From Capnocytophaga periodontitidis (lineage in GTDB: Bacteria; Bacteroidota; Bacteroidia; Flavobacteriales; Flavobacteriaceae), in the NCBI RefSeq assembly GCF_016126015.1, contig NZ_JAEFDB010000004.1, positions 62,001-126,000 of the forward strand: DNA of 64,000 bases, written 5' to 3'. The position numbers and the translations under genes are program-made. The notes below the pieces were generated by a model. It searched no databases. It was not told where the DNA came from and saw nothing but the letters and a program-made list of their open reading frames with translations. Position 1 is the stretch's first letter. The number at the start of each line of letters is the position of its first letter. Positions 18,572 through 28,003 of this stretch are shown here, one piece after another.

Positions 18572-18592
18572 GACGAATGACGAATGACGAAT
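18572..18592. repeat. three GACGAAT heptamers in the susD-susE gap
   Basis: Three perfect 7-base units, then CTCTTAT, CTCTTAA, CTTTTAA heptamers (18601-18622) as in the susC leader. Confidence 0.8.
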
Positions 18593-18631
18593 GACAACAA
18601 CTCTTATCTCTTAACTTTTAACTAATGTTCA

Positions 18632-18699
18632 CCCTTGTCGCTTTTGCGGCTTCCCTCCCCCTCGCCTTCGGAGAGGGGGAGAACGGAGGGGGTGAGGAC
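18632..18699 (+). repeat. CT/GA-rich hairpin H3 upstream of the susE-like gene
   Basis: CCCTCCCCCTCGCCTTCGGA and GAGGGGGAGAACGGAGGGGG arms, ending with GTGAGGAC about 11 bases before the ATG. Confidence 0.8.
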
Positions 18700-18709
18700 A
18701 TAAACTAAT

Positions 18710-20149
18710 ATGAAACCATACCATTTATACATCGCCTTCCTCTTACTGCTCCTTACGGGCTGTAAAAAAGAGGACTATATGGAGCTCTTCAAAGAGGGCA
18801 AACCCTTTGAATTGAAAGCTCCTAAAGAAAATGTCGCCTTAGACGCTGCCAACCCCGAACAAGAAGCGATCAAGTTCACTTGGACGGCGGCTTCCAATCG
18901 CGGCACCAATGCCGCTATCACCTATACTTTCCAAATGGATGTGCAAGGCAACAACTTCGCGGGAGGTATCAGCGAGAATGTAGGTCGTGAAGCCTATGAG
19001 AGAGTGTATAAAAACGAAGAACTCAACACCCTCTTGCTCAATACTTTCAAGGTTGCGGCAGACACCGAAGTTACGATGGAAGTACGCATTATTGCTCAAG
19101 TAGCTTCTGGCGAGGGAATGAAACAACATACCAATGTAAAAACCATCGTTTTCAAAACGCATACCCCTATCAGCAATACGTTGTATATCATTGGTAGTGC
19201 AGCCCCTCACGGTTGGAGTGCCGATCAAGCCGAAGAGATGAAACCTGTTGAGGGTACTCCTAAAGCCTTTGCGTGGTCAGGACGATTGTCTGCTGGCGAA
19301 CTCAAGTTTATCACTACCAAAGGTCAGTTTATACCATCGTATGGCAAAGGCAGCAACAACAACGAGTTGCATTTCCGCAAAACCGATGCCGACACCAGTG
19401 ATGAGAAATTTACAATTGCCGAAAGTGGTGTCTATACTGTAAAAGTGAACCTCATCAATCTCACCATAAGCATCACCAAAGGTGAAGCGCCTGAATATAC
19501 CGAGTTGTGGTTCGTAGGTGAACCTACTGGTTGGAGCTTTAAGAAAATGACTGTAGACCCTGTCGACCCATTTGTGTTCCACTACAATGCCGATTTAGGC
19601 AACGGAGGTGAGTTCAAAATAGGTACTAAAGAAGGTGATTGGTCAGCAGTATTTTTCCGTCCGAAAGAAAATAATACTGCTGAAGGTAGCGACCTCCCTG
19701 TGAAGAAATGGGCGGGCGACCCCGATAACAAATGGAAAATTGCAGCTGGTACTTACAAGATTACGCTCAACACTCGTACGATGAAGATTGACATTGTGCC
19801 TTTCACTCCTTATGCAGGAATGTATATGATTGGTAGTGCTACCGATGCTGGTTGGGATATCAACAATCCTATTGCAATGACCGTTGATAGTGGCAATCCT
19901 AATGTCTTTACGTGGGAAGGCGACTTGAAAGCGGGCGAACTCAAATTCTCTTGCGACAAGAAAAGCGATTGGGGTGGCGACTGGTTCTTGGCTGCTAAAG
20001 CTGATAAAGCACCCGCCGGAGTGGAAGAACCGATGATTTTCAGCGCCCACGGCTCTAACCCTGATAATAAGTGGAAAATCACTGAGGCTGGCACCTACAA
20101 AATCACCCTCAACCAACTCACCCAAAAGGTGATTATTAAAAAACAATAA
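18710..20149 (+). CDS. SusE/SusF-like outer membrane starch-binding lipoprotein
   Basis: Lipobox in MKPYHLYIAFLLLLLTGCKK. Residues about 25-150 form the SusE N-terminal Ig-like domain (FELKAPKENVALDAANPEQE, IKFTWTAASNRG). Three carbohydrate-binding repeats follow, each beginning with a LYIIGSA-type strand: TLYIIGSAAPHGWS (about 162), ELWFVGEPTGWSFKK (about 264) and GMYMIGSATDAGWDINN (about 368). Two of them end in DNKWKI.AGTYKITLN. Location in the PUL after susD agrees with a surface glycan-binding role. Three domains is between SusE (two) and larger SusF-like proteins. Confidence 0.9.
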   Translation: MKPYHLYIAFLLLLLTGCKKEDYMELFKEGKPFELKAPKENVALDAANPEQEAIKFTWTAASNRGTNAAITYTFQMDVQGNNFAGGISENVGREAYERVYKNEELNTLLLNTFKVAADTEVTMEVRIIAQVASGEGMKQHTNVKTIVFKTHTPISNTLYIIGSAAPHGWSADQAEEMKPVEGTPKAFAWSGRLSAGELKFITTKGQFIPSYGKGSNNNELHFRKTDADTSDEKFTIAESGVYTVKVNLINLTISITKGEAPEYTELWFVGEPTGWSFKKMTVDPVDPFVFHYNADLGNGGEFKIGTKEGDWSAVFFRPKENNTAEGSDLPVKKWAGDPDNKWKIAAGTYKITLNTRTMKIDIVPFTPYAGMYMIGSATDAGWDINNPIAMTVDSGNPNVFTWEGDLKAGELKFSCDKKSDWGGDWFLAAKADKAPAGVEEPMIFSAHGSNPDNKWKITEAGTYKITLNQLTQKVIIKKQ

Positions 20150-20261
20150 GTTAAAAAGTCTCCACATACCCAGCTGTGTGCACTCGCTGGCTTCCCCCAA
20201 GGGGAGGGAGTTTAAGAAAGTTCAAGAACAAAACATCTTTATACGTGTTAAACAACCCTCT

Positions 20262-20327
20262 TTCCTCCCTTTTGCGGATTCCCTCCCCCTCCCTTTCGGG
20301 GAGGGGGAGAACGGAGGGGGTGAGGAT
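20262..20327 (+). repeat. CT/GA-rich hairpin H3 upstream of the GH66 gene
   Basis: CCCTCCCCCTCCCTTTCGGG and GAGGGGGAGAACGGAGGGGG, then GTGAGGA, 15 bases before the ATG at 20343. A second small palindrome, CTTCCCCCAAGGGGAGGGAG, is at 20191-20210 in the same gap. Confidence 0.8.
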
Positions 20328-20342
20328 AAAAAATCAATTAAA

Positions 20343-22082
20343 ATGAAAGCTTTATATACTCTATTCTTCGCCACTACGCTCAGCCTCTTCTCTTGCGAGA
20401 AGAACGATACGCCGAGCAACAACCCTATTACTTATGGCGAAACTTATTTGAAAATAGATATCAGCACCGATAAGGCGGTCTATACCCCTGGTAGCACGGT
20501 GCGCTTCTCCTTGGCGAGTATGCCCTCTGGTACTTACAAAGTGCGCTACTCTTATTTAGGCGAAATCATTAAAGAAGAACCTCTTACCAGCGCCTCTTGG
20601 CAATGGGTAACCCCTGCCGATGACTATCGAGGTTATTTGGTGGAAATCTACCAAGAAGCAGGCGGTAAACAAAATACTTATGGCTGTATCGCTGTGGATG
20701 TATCTTCCGATTGGACAAAATTCCCTCGCTACGGCTTCTTGTCCTCTTACGGCAAAAATGAGCCTATCGAGAAGAATATCGACTTTATGAATCGCTGTCA
20801 TATCAATGGTATTCAGTTCTACGATTGGATGTACGACCATCACAAACCGCTGGCTGGCACCCCTCAAAACCCTGCTAATGAGTGGCCAGACCTCTTCAAA
20901 CGTCCCACTTTTCTTTCTACTGTACGTGGCTATATCAGCGCTGCTCATAGCAAGGGTATGAAAGCGATGTTCTACAACTTGGCTTTTGGGGCACTCAAAA
21001 ATGCCGAAGCCGATGGGGTTGCTAAAGAGTGGTTTCTCTACAAAGACAATCAGCATAAAGAGAAAGACGCTCATATCTTAGGCGACTTTGCCCGCAGTAG
21101 TATCTACCTCACCAACCCTGGTAATACGCACTGGCAAAACTACTTAGCAGGGCGCAACAGCGATGTCTATGCCGTTTTTGATTTCGATGGCTATCATATC
21201 GACCAACTCGGAGGGCGTGGCACGGTATATGATTACAATGGCAATAGCGTAGACCTCTTGCCTCAATACGCTTCGTTTATCAATGCGATGAAAAACGCAC
21301 ATCCTAACAAACGCCTTGTGATGAACGCGGTAGGGCAATACGGTCAAACCGAAATTGCAGGTACCAATAAAGTGGATTTTCTGTATACCGAAATATGGGA
21401 CGAAAAAACCTACGACCAGTTAGCTCGCATTATCCTCGACAACTACAATCGTAGCAACAACCAACTCAAAACCGTTTTGGCTGCCTATATGGATTACGAA
21501 AAATCTAAGAATGCAGGTTTTGTAAACGAACCTGGCGTATTGCTCGCTAATGCAGTGATTTTTGCCTTTGGAGGGGCTCATTTAGAGATAGGCGAACACT
21601 ACCTCGCCAATGAGTATTTCCCTAACAAAAACCTTCAAATGAAAGCCGACCTCAAAAAAGCGCTTATCACCTACTACGATTTCTTGGTAGCTTACCAAAA
21701 CCTATTGCGCGATGGCGGTAGCTATACCTCAGCTCAAGTAACTGCCGAAAATGCAACCATAGCGGCTTGGCCTGCAGCGAAGGATAAAGTGGCGGCTCTC
21801 ACCAAAACCGTGAACGGCAAGGATATAGTGCATCTTATCAATTTCAACGGGGTAACCTCTATGGACTGGCGTGATACCAACGGTACTCAAAAGAAACCTA
21901 CCACAGTAACCGACCTTAAAACTACCGTTGCTGTAACCGCACAACCCAAAAAAGTGTGGTTCGCTACTCCCGACCTCTTTGGCGGTGCTCCCCGTGTGGT
22001 AGAATTTACCTATAACAACAACCAAATCACCTTCACCCTCCCCTCTCTCAGCTATTGGGATATGGTGGTGATAGAGTATTAA
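20343..22082 (+). CDS. GH66 dextranase-like lipoprotein (endo-alpha-1,6-glucanase or cycloisomaltooligosaccharide-forming)
   Basis: 579 residues with lipobox LFSCEKN at Cys18. An N-terminal Ig-like domain (to about 125) precedes a TIM barrel and a C-terminal beta domain. GH66 features: YGFLSSYG, INGIQFYDWMYDHHKP, MFYNLAFGA, and the nucleophile D287 in FDFDGYHIDQLGGRG with the probable acid/base E350 in DFLYTEIWDE, matching D385/E453 of Streptococcus mutans dextranase by motif. It would cut dextran outside the cell, or at the surface, for import by SusC/SusD. The ATG at 20343 gives the signal; the frame from 20178 reads through H3 and is rejected. Confidence 0.92.
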   Translation: MKALYTLFFATTLSLFSCEKNDTPSNNPITYGETYLKIDISTDKAVYTPGSTVRFSLASMPSGTYKVRYSYLGEIIKEEPLTSASWQWVTPADDYRGYLVEIYQEAGGKQNTYGCIAVDVSSDWTKFPRYGFLSSYGKNEPIEKNIDFMNRCHINGIQFYDWMYDHHKPLAGTPQNPANEWPDLFKRPTFLSTVRGYISAAHSKGMKAMFYNLAFGALKNAEADGVAKEWFLYKDNQHKEKDAHILGDFARSSIYLTNPGNTHWQNYLAGRNSDVYAVFDFDGYHIDQLGGRGTVYDYNGNSVDLLPQYASFINAMKNAHPNKRLVMNAVGQYGQTEIAGTNKVDFLYTEIWDEKTYDQLARIILDNYNRSNNQLKTVLAAYMDYEKSKNAGFVNEPGVLLANAVIFAFGGAHLEIGEHYLANEYFPNKNLQMKADLKKALITYYDFLVAYQNLLRDGGSYTSAQVTAENATIAAWPAAKDKVAALTKTVNGKDIVHLINFNGVTSMDWRDTNGTQKKPTTVTDLKTTVAVTAQPKKVWFATPDLFGGAPRVVEFTYNNNQITFTLPSLSYWDMVVIEY

Positions 22083-22089
22083 TAAAAAA

Positions 22090-22131
22090 ATTAGCAGATT
22101 AGCAAATTTTCTCATTTGCTAATCTGCTAAT
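22090..22131. terminator. long perfect hairpin between convergent genes
   Basis: An 18-bp perfect stem, ATTAGCAGATTAGCAAAT with its complement, around TTTCTC. It is built from the TTTGCTAA repeat family and is placed between the GH66 stop and the convergent lipoprotein, so a bidirectional terminator role is likely. Confidence 0.65.
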
Positions 22132-22152
22132 TAATAAATTTGCTAATTATCG

Positions 22153-22515
22153 TTATAGTTTTTCTTTCTTTAAAACCTCTAAAACAGTATAGTGAGGTAG
22201 ATATGTCTCATCTTGATAGGGTTCTCGGTTAAGAATTTTTTGTTCGCGAAGTACTTTTACAGTATAGCGATAACCCATTTCATAAGTGTCGAATTTTAAA
22301 TATTCTTTAGCGAGCCTAAAAGTATTGTTAGATTCAGTAACACTATAACATTTTGTTTTGAAGTTGCCTGCACCCATTTGAAGAGTACATTCCTCTAAAT
22401 GTCCATCAATCACAAAAGTGTGATAGCTCTTTTGAATTTCAAATTCAGGTTTTTCTTTTTTACAAGAAAGCAAAAACAACAAGGTAATAAGTGTGTAAAA
22501 AATAGTATTTTTCAT
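22153..22515 (-). CDS. small lipoprotein, DUF4377-like
   Basis: 120 residues with lipobox MKNTIFYTLITLLFLLSCKK. The mature part has conserved-looking Cys residues (HLEECTLQMG, KCYSVTES) and the DTYEMGYRYTVKVL ... YTVLEVLKKE ending, which is the pattern I associate with DUF4377 domains of HslJ-like lipoproteins. It lies inside the PUL on the opposite strand with its own promoter, so probably not part of glucan use. Confidence 0.75.
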   Translation of the reverse strand: MKNTIFYTLITLLFLLSCKKEKPEFEIQKSYHTFVIDGHLEECTLQMGAGNFKTKCYSVTESNNTFRLAKEYLKFDTYEMGYRYTVKVLREQKILNREPYQDETYLPHYTVLEVLKKEKL

Positions 22516-22539
22516 AAGGAATAGATTTTAAATTCAAGA

Positions 22540-22547
22540 CAAAGATA
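22540..22547 (-). promoter_or_regulatory. -7 promoter box of the DUF4377-like lipoprotein
   Basis: TATCTTTG on the minus strand, 25 bases upstream of the ATG. Confidence 0.6.
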
Positions 22548-22626
22548 CTGTTTTATTTCTATAAATACAAGTTTTATACTAAATTTTAATCTTTATTTTT
22601 CAGAGATTATTCCCTTCACTTTTAAG

Positions 22627-24915
<2,289 letters not shown>

Positions 24916-24940
24916 CAATTACAGTAATATAATAGTGAAA

Positions 24941-24975
24941 AAAAGCTGCTAAGCGACGTGCTTAGCAGCTTTTTA
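24941..24975 (+). terminator. intrinsic terminator of the PUL
   Basis: Perfect 14-bp stem AAAAGCTGCTAAGC with complement around GACGT, followed by a T stretch. Confidence 0.85.
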
Positions 24976-25010
24976 AATGTTAATTTTTTGTGAAAATTCT
25001 TTTTCTGTTG

Positions 25011-25018
25011 TACTTTTG
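25011..25018 (+). promoter_or_regulatory. strong plus-strand promoter facing the structured RNA locus
   Basis: TACTTTTG with a TTTG at 24987-24990, spacing 20 bases, a good -33/-7 pair. It does not precede any ORF; the RNA made would begin near 25025 and could fold TGTAAAG...CTTTACA (25048-25071). Confidence 0.55.
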
Positions 25019-25075
25019 GCACGCTGTTGAAAGTCGGCAGTGCTGGATGTAAAGCTAGCAAGGTCTTTACACAAT

Positions 25076-25218
25076 AAAAAAAAGAGATATGCAAATAAAA
25101 CTGTACTTTAAATGCAAATCCCTTATTTTAATTATTAAATTTTCTTTAAAGAAATTTAGATTATTGTAAGGTGAATGGGTGGGGGTCTGACCACCTCCGC
25201 CCTATCTCTTTTTTATTT
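25076..25218 (-). ncRNA. candidate structured small RNA, 6S-like
   Basis: A minus-strand unit with a strong promoter (25226-25233), no ORF, and ends that pair: AAAAAAGAGATA at 25214-25203 pairs with TATCTCTTTTTT at 25089-25078, followed by more T, giving a terminator-like closing stem. Inside is a GC-rich hairpin GGTGG-TCAGACCC-CCACC near the 5' end and AT-rich sequence beyond. End-to-end pairing with an open interior is the 6S RNA plan, and a flavobacterial 6S class is known, but I cannot match its consensus from memory. An opposing promoter at 25011 leaves the strand partly uncertain. Confidence 0.45.
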
Positions 25219-25225
25219 TATGGGG

Positions 25226-25233
25226 CAAAGATA
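25226..25233 (-). promoter_or_regulatory. promoter box of the candidate small RNA
   Basis: TATCTTTG on the minus strand with TTTG 20 bases upstream, inside the 33-bp direct repeat that also carries the -33 region of hicAB. Confidence 0.6.
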
Positions 25234-25239
25234 ATACAT

Positions 25240-25272
25240 TTTTTTGTAACCACCAAACAAATTTACCAATTT
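25240..25272. repeat. 33-bp direct repeat flanking hicAB, left copy
   Basis: Begins TTTTTTGTAACCACCAAACA and ends ACCAATTT; identical over 33 bases with 25956-25988, 716 bases away. The pair brackets exactly the hicAB genes. Confidence 0.9.
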
Positions 25273-25282
25273 GCCAATTATT

Positions 25283-25693
25283 TCAGAGCAATGTAATTTG
25301 AGAAAGCTCATTTCCTATAGTTCTAATACCATTTTGTATTTCTAACAATCGTTTTTCTGAGGCTTTACTTTTTCCAGAAGCGTATTTTCGCATCATTACA
25401 GGACTAATAGAAATTCTACGAGCTAACTCACTCATATTGAGCTCTGGTAATTGCTGACTAATACCATCTAATGCTATTTCATAAACAAAATCAACTCCTT
25501 TTTTATAGCGATTGACAAAATCCCAATCCTCATCTTTTTCACATTCTTCCAAGTGAAAAGCAAAGGCTTCTTGCATATTTTTTTTAAGTTCTTCAAGGCT
25601 CTTGCCTTCGGCTACAACTATGCCTTCGATGTTTTCGGTATTTCCCCAAAACACACCATTTTCTTTACGTACAGTTACTTTTATTTTTTTCAT
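25283..25693 (-). CDS. hicB: HicB-family antitoxin
   Basis: 136 residues. The N-terminal partial RNase H-like fold (VTVRKENGVFWGNTENIEGIVVAEGKSLEEL) is the HicB sequestering domain; residues about 90-130 form a helix-turn-helix (MSELARRISISPVMMRKYASGKSKAS) for operator binding. It would neutralise HicA by direct contact and repress its own promoter. Second gene of the hicA-hicB order, 44 bases after hicA. Confidence 0.9.
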   Translation of the reverse strand: MKKIKVTVRKENGVFWGNTENIEGIVVAEGKSLEELKKNMQEAFAFHLEECEKDEDWDFVNRYKKGVDFVYEIALDGISQQLPELNMSELARRISISPVMMRKYASGKSKASEKRLLEIQNGIRTIGNELSQITLL

Positions 25694-25737
25694 TTTCTTA
25701 TTATTTTCTCATCAAGAAACCCACTTAAAGCAGGGGG

Positions 25738-25920
25738 TTATTTCACCCCCATTTGCTTTAAGATGGAGTTCACTGTACCTTGTGGGAAGTCTTTTTTGGG
25801 ATGCGGTACAGTTACTTTTCCTTTTTTTGTTGGGTGTTTAAAATGATGATGACTACCCTTTACATTGTATAAGTACCACCCGTCATCTGTCAACAACCTG
25901 ATAACATCTGTGCTACTCAT
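25738..25920 (-). CDS. hicA: HicA-family mRNA interferase toxin
   Basis: 60 residues, double-stranded-RNA-binding-like fold. The catalytic His is H24 in VKGSHHHFKHP, followed by GKVTVPHPKKDFPQGTVNSILKQMG, the standard HicA pattern. It degrades mRNA when not bound by HicB. Its promoter uses a -33 region in the right 33-bp direct repeat. Confidence 0.93.
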   Translation of the reverse strand: MSSTDVIRLLTDDGWYLYNVKGSHHHFKHPTKKGKVTVPHPKKDFPQGTVNSILKQMGVK

Positions 25921-25941
25921 TGTTATATCATTTTAACGATG

Positions 25942-25949
25942 CAAAATTA
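25942..25949 (-). promoter_or_regulatory. hicAB promoter box
   Basis: TAATTTTG on the minus strand with TTTG 20 bases upstream inside the right 33-bp repeat; HicB probably binds here. Confidence 0.55.
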
Positions 25950-25955
25950 GGTAAC

Positions 25956-25988
25956 TTTTTTGTAACCACCAAACAAATTTACCAATTT
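25956..25988. repeat. 33-bp direct repeat flanking hicAB, right copy
   Basis: Identical to 25240-25272 over 33 bases; both copies continue into TTTGCTAA-like repeats with two mismatches. Confidence 0.9.
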
Positions 25989-26024
25989 ACTAATTCTCTA
26001 ATTGGCAAATTGACAAATTTTTCT

Positions 26025-26032
26025 TACTTTTG
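26025..26032 (+). promoter_or_regulatory. -7 box of the TPR-HTH regulator
   Basis: TACTTTTG, 23 bases before the ATG at 26056. Confidence 0.6.
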
Positions 26033-26055
26033 CCTCTGAAAATTAATGTTTGAAA

Positions 26056-27672
26056 ATGAAGTACAAAAGCCTTATCATAACCCTTCTACTACTCCCCTAC
26101 TGCGCTTTGGCTCAAATGGCACAAAATCAAACGCTCATTCACAACCTCACTGCACTTATCAAACAGAAAGATAACTACACCCAGCAAAAAGAACGCAAAA
26201 TAAAAGAAACTATCGACTTGCTACGAGTGCCCAATGCCTCTGTTGAACAACGTTATGCTATCAATCAACGCCTCTTCGACGAGTTTAAAACTTATATATC
26301 CGACTCGGCGGTGTACTACGTGAAAGAGAATATCCGCATCGCTGAAGAACTCCAAAAACCCGACCTCCAAAACGATTCCCGCCTCTCTCTCGCTTCTCTG
26401 TACATCATTTCGGGCAACTACTTAGATGCTGCCGACCTTCTTAAGGCTATTGATAAAGAACAACTGCAAGAACCTCAGCTCATTCAGTACTACAACTGCT
26501 ACCTCAACCTCTATAACAACTACGCTTTCAACAACCCCGATGCCAAAACCTATATCGCTAAAAGCAATGCTTACCGCGACCTCCTCCTCAATTTAGTAGA
26601 TAAGAATTCCACTCATTATATCCTCCTCTATGCCGGCGTGCTCACCGATGCCGGCAGATATGACGAAGCCGAAAAACTCCTCCTTGACCGCTTTGCCCTA
26701 ATGCACACCGATGAACACGAAAAAGCCGTATTAGGCTATGTGCTCGGCACGCTCTACAAAAAGAAAAAGAATGTCCCTAAACAAATAGAATACTTTGCTA
26801 TTTCGGCGAGTTGCGACATCAAAGATGCGATTAAAGAAAATGCCTCGATGCTCGAACTTGCCTCAGCGCTCTTTCAATTAGGCGAAGTAGAGAACGCTTA
26901 CACTTGTATCAAATCGGCGATGGAAGACGCTACTTTTTGCAACGCTCAACTGCGTTCCGATGAGGTGATGAAGATTTTCCCCATCATCGAAAAAGCCTAT
27001 CAGGAACGCATTCACAGTCAGAATACCAAACTGCGCAACGCCTTGCTGTTAGTAGGGTTGTTTGCCATTTTCCTCATCATTGCCGTAGTATTGGTTACCC
27101 GCCAAATGAAGCGCATCGCCAAAATACGCAAGGAACTCTACCACAAAAACCAAGATTTAGAGCAACTCAACGAACATCTGCGAGAGGTAGTAACCCAACT
27201 CAACGAAAGCAACGAAGTAAAAGAAGCCTATATAGGCGAGTTTTTCAACTTGTGTTCGGTATACATCAGCAAATTAGAGAAATACCAAAAAATGCTCACC
27301 AAAAAGGCAAAAGACCGCAATTGGGACGAACTCAACAAAGTGCTCCGCTCTACCGAGATGATAGAGCAAGAGCTGAAAGAGTTCTACAAGCTGTTCGACG
27401 ATATTTTCTTGCATCTATTCCCCCACTTTATCACCGAGTTCAACGCTCTATTAGCCGAAGACGAGCGTTTTGCCCCCAAACCTCACGAAATGACCCCAGA
27501 GTTGCGCATCTTTGCCCTCATCCGCTTAGGCATCACCGATAGTTCTAAAATAGCCACTTTCTTGCACTATTCCACCAATACGATTTACAACTATCGCACC
27601 CGTGTGCGCAACAAAGCTATCGTGCCGAGAGAAAATTTTGAAGAAATGGTAATGAAAATCGGGAAACGCTAA
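26056..27672 (+). CDS. membrane TPR-HTH transcriptional regulator, SusR/DUF6377-like
   Basis: 538 residues. Signal-like N-terminus (LIITLLLLPYCALAQ), then TPR-like helices to about 300 (LASLYIISGNYLDAADLLKA, LYAGVLTDAGRYDEAEKLLL), one transmembrane helix near 325-347 (ALLLVGLFAIFLIIAVVLV), a coiled coil (QDLEQLNEHLREVVTQLNES) and a C-terminal LuxR-like helix-turn-helix (LGITDSSKIATFLHYSTNTIYNYRTRVRNKA). This is the DUF6377/SusR-type layout in which the periplasmic TPR part senses a sugar. It lies just beyond the dextran PUL and is its likely activator; the intervening hicAB would be an insertion. ATG chosen after the promoter; the upstream TTG at 26050 adds two residues. Confidence 0.85.
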   Translation: MKYKSLIITLLLLPYCALAQMAQNQTLIHNLTALIKQKDNYTQQKERKIKETIDLLRVPNASVEQRYAINQRLFDEFKTYISDSAVYYVKENIRIAEELQKPDLQNDSRLSLASLYIISGNYLDAADLLKAIDKEQLQEPQLIQYYNCYLNLYNNYAFNNPDAKTYIAKSNAYRDLLLNLVDKNSTHYILLYAGVLTDAGRYDEAEKLLLDRFALMHTDEHEKAVLGYVLGTLYKKKKNVPKQIEYFAISASCDIKDAIKENASMLELASALFQLGEVENAYTCIKSAMEDATFCNAQLRSDEVMKIFPIIEKAYQERIHSQNTKLRNALLLVGLFAIFLIIAVVLVTRQMKRIAKIRKELYHKNQDLEQLNEHLREVVTQLNESNEVKEAYIGEFFNLCSVYISKLEKYQKMLTKKAKDRNWDELNKVLRSTEMIEQELKEFYKLFDDIFLHLFPHFITEFNALLAEDERFAPKPHEMTPELRIFALIRLGITDSSKIATFLHYSTNTIYNYRTRVRNKAIVPRENFEEMVMKIGKR

Positions 27673-27715
27673 CGCAAAAAACAAACTACTTTATTGCCAA
27701 TCATTTCTTTTTTTG

Positions 27716-27723
27716 TACCTTTG
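27716..27723 (+). promoter_or_regulatory. -7 box of the orphan antitoxin-like gene
   Basis: TACCTTTG, 20 bases before the ATG, nearly leaderless like the two paralogues. Confidence 0.6.
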
Positions 27724-27743
27724 TAGCGATAAAATAAAAACAA

Positions 27744-27983
27744 ATGACTTACACAATCACCATAGACAATAGTCCGCAAGCTCTATCATTTATAGAATTC
27801 GTTAAGAATCTTGATTTTGTGTCGATTACTAAAACTAAAGAAAATAGTACAAAATCAAATGTTGTACTTAATGAACAAAAAGAACTCAAAAAACGTTTTT
27901 TTAAAGCGTTAAAAGAGGCTGACGACATACGTGCTGGCAAAAAAGAAGCTATTGATTTAGACGAATTGCTCAATGAACTATAA
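27744..27983 (+). CDS. antitoxin-like small protein, paralogue of the PIN-associated antitoxin (orphan copy)
   Basis: 79 residues. The first 35 (MTYTITIDNSPQALSFIEFV then KNLDFVSITKTKE) match the N-termini of the genes at 31043-31309 and 62384-62665, the latter beside a PIN toxin. The C-terminal part is different and ends in acidic IDLDELLNEL. No toxin gene is next to it; a lipoprotein follows after 20 bases. I infer a conserved dimerisation or DNA-binding N-terminus with a variable toxin-binding tail, but no named family is recognised. Confidence 0.7.
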   Translation: MTYTITIDNSPQALSFIEFVKNLDFVSITKTKENSTKSNVVLNEQKELKKRFFKALKEADDIRAGKKEAIDLDELLNEL

Positions 27984-28003
27984 ATTCCCAAAAATTAACA
28001 CTT

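Noticed and set aside
18839-19228. Long antisense frames within PUL genes (also at 17167, 17659, 19643, 20556, 23395, 24025)
   Set aside because: They are shadows of strongly coding genes with no promoters or recognisable domains.
20178-20342. 55-residue N-terminal extension of the GH66 protein
   Set aside because: It reads through the H3 repeat and places the lipoprotein signal internally.
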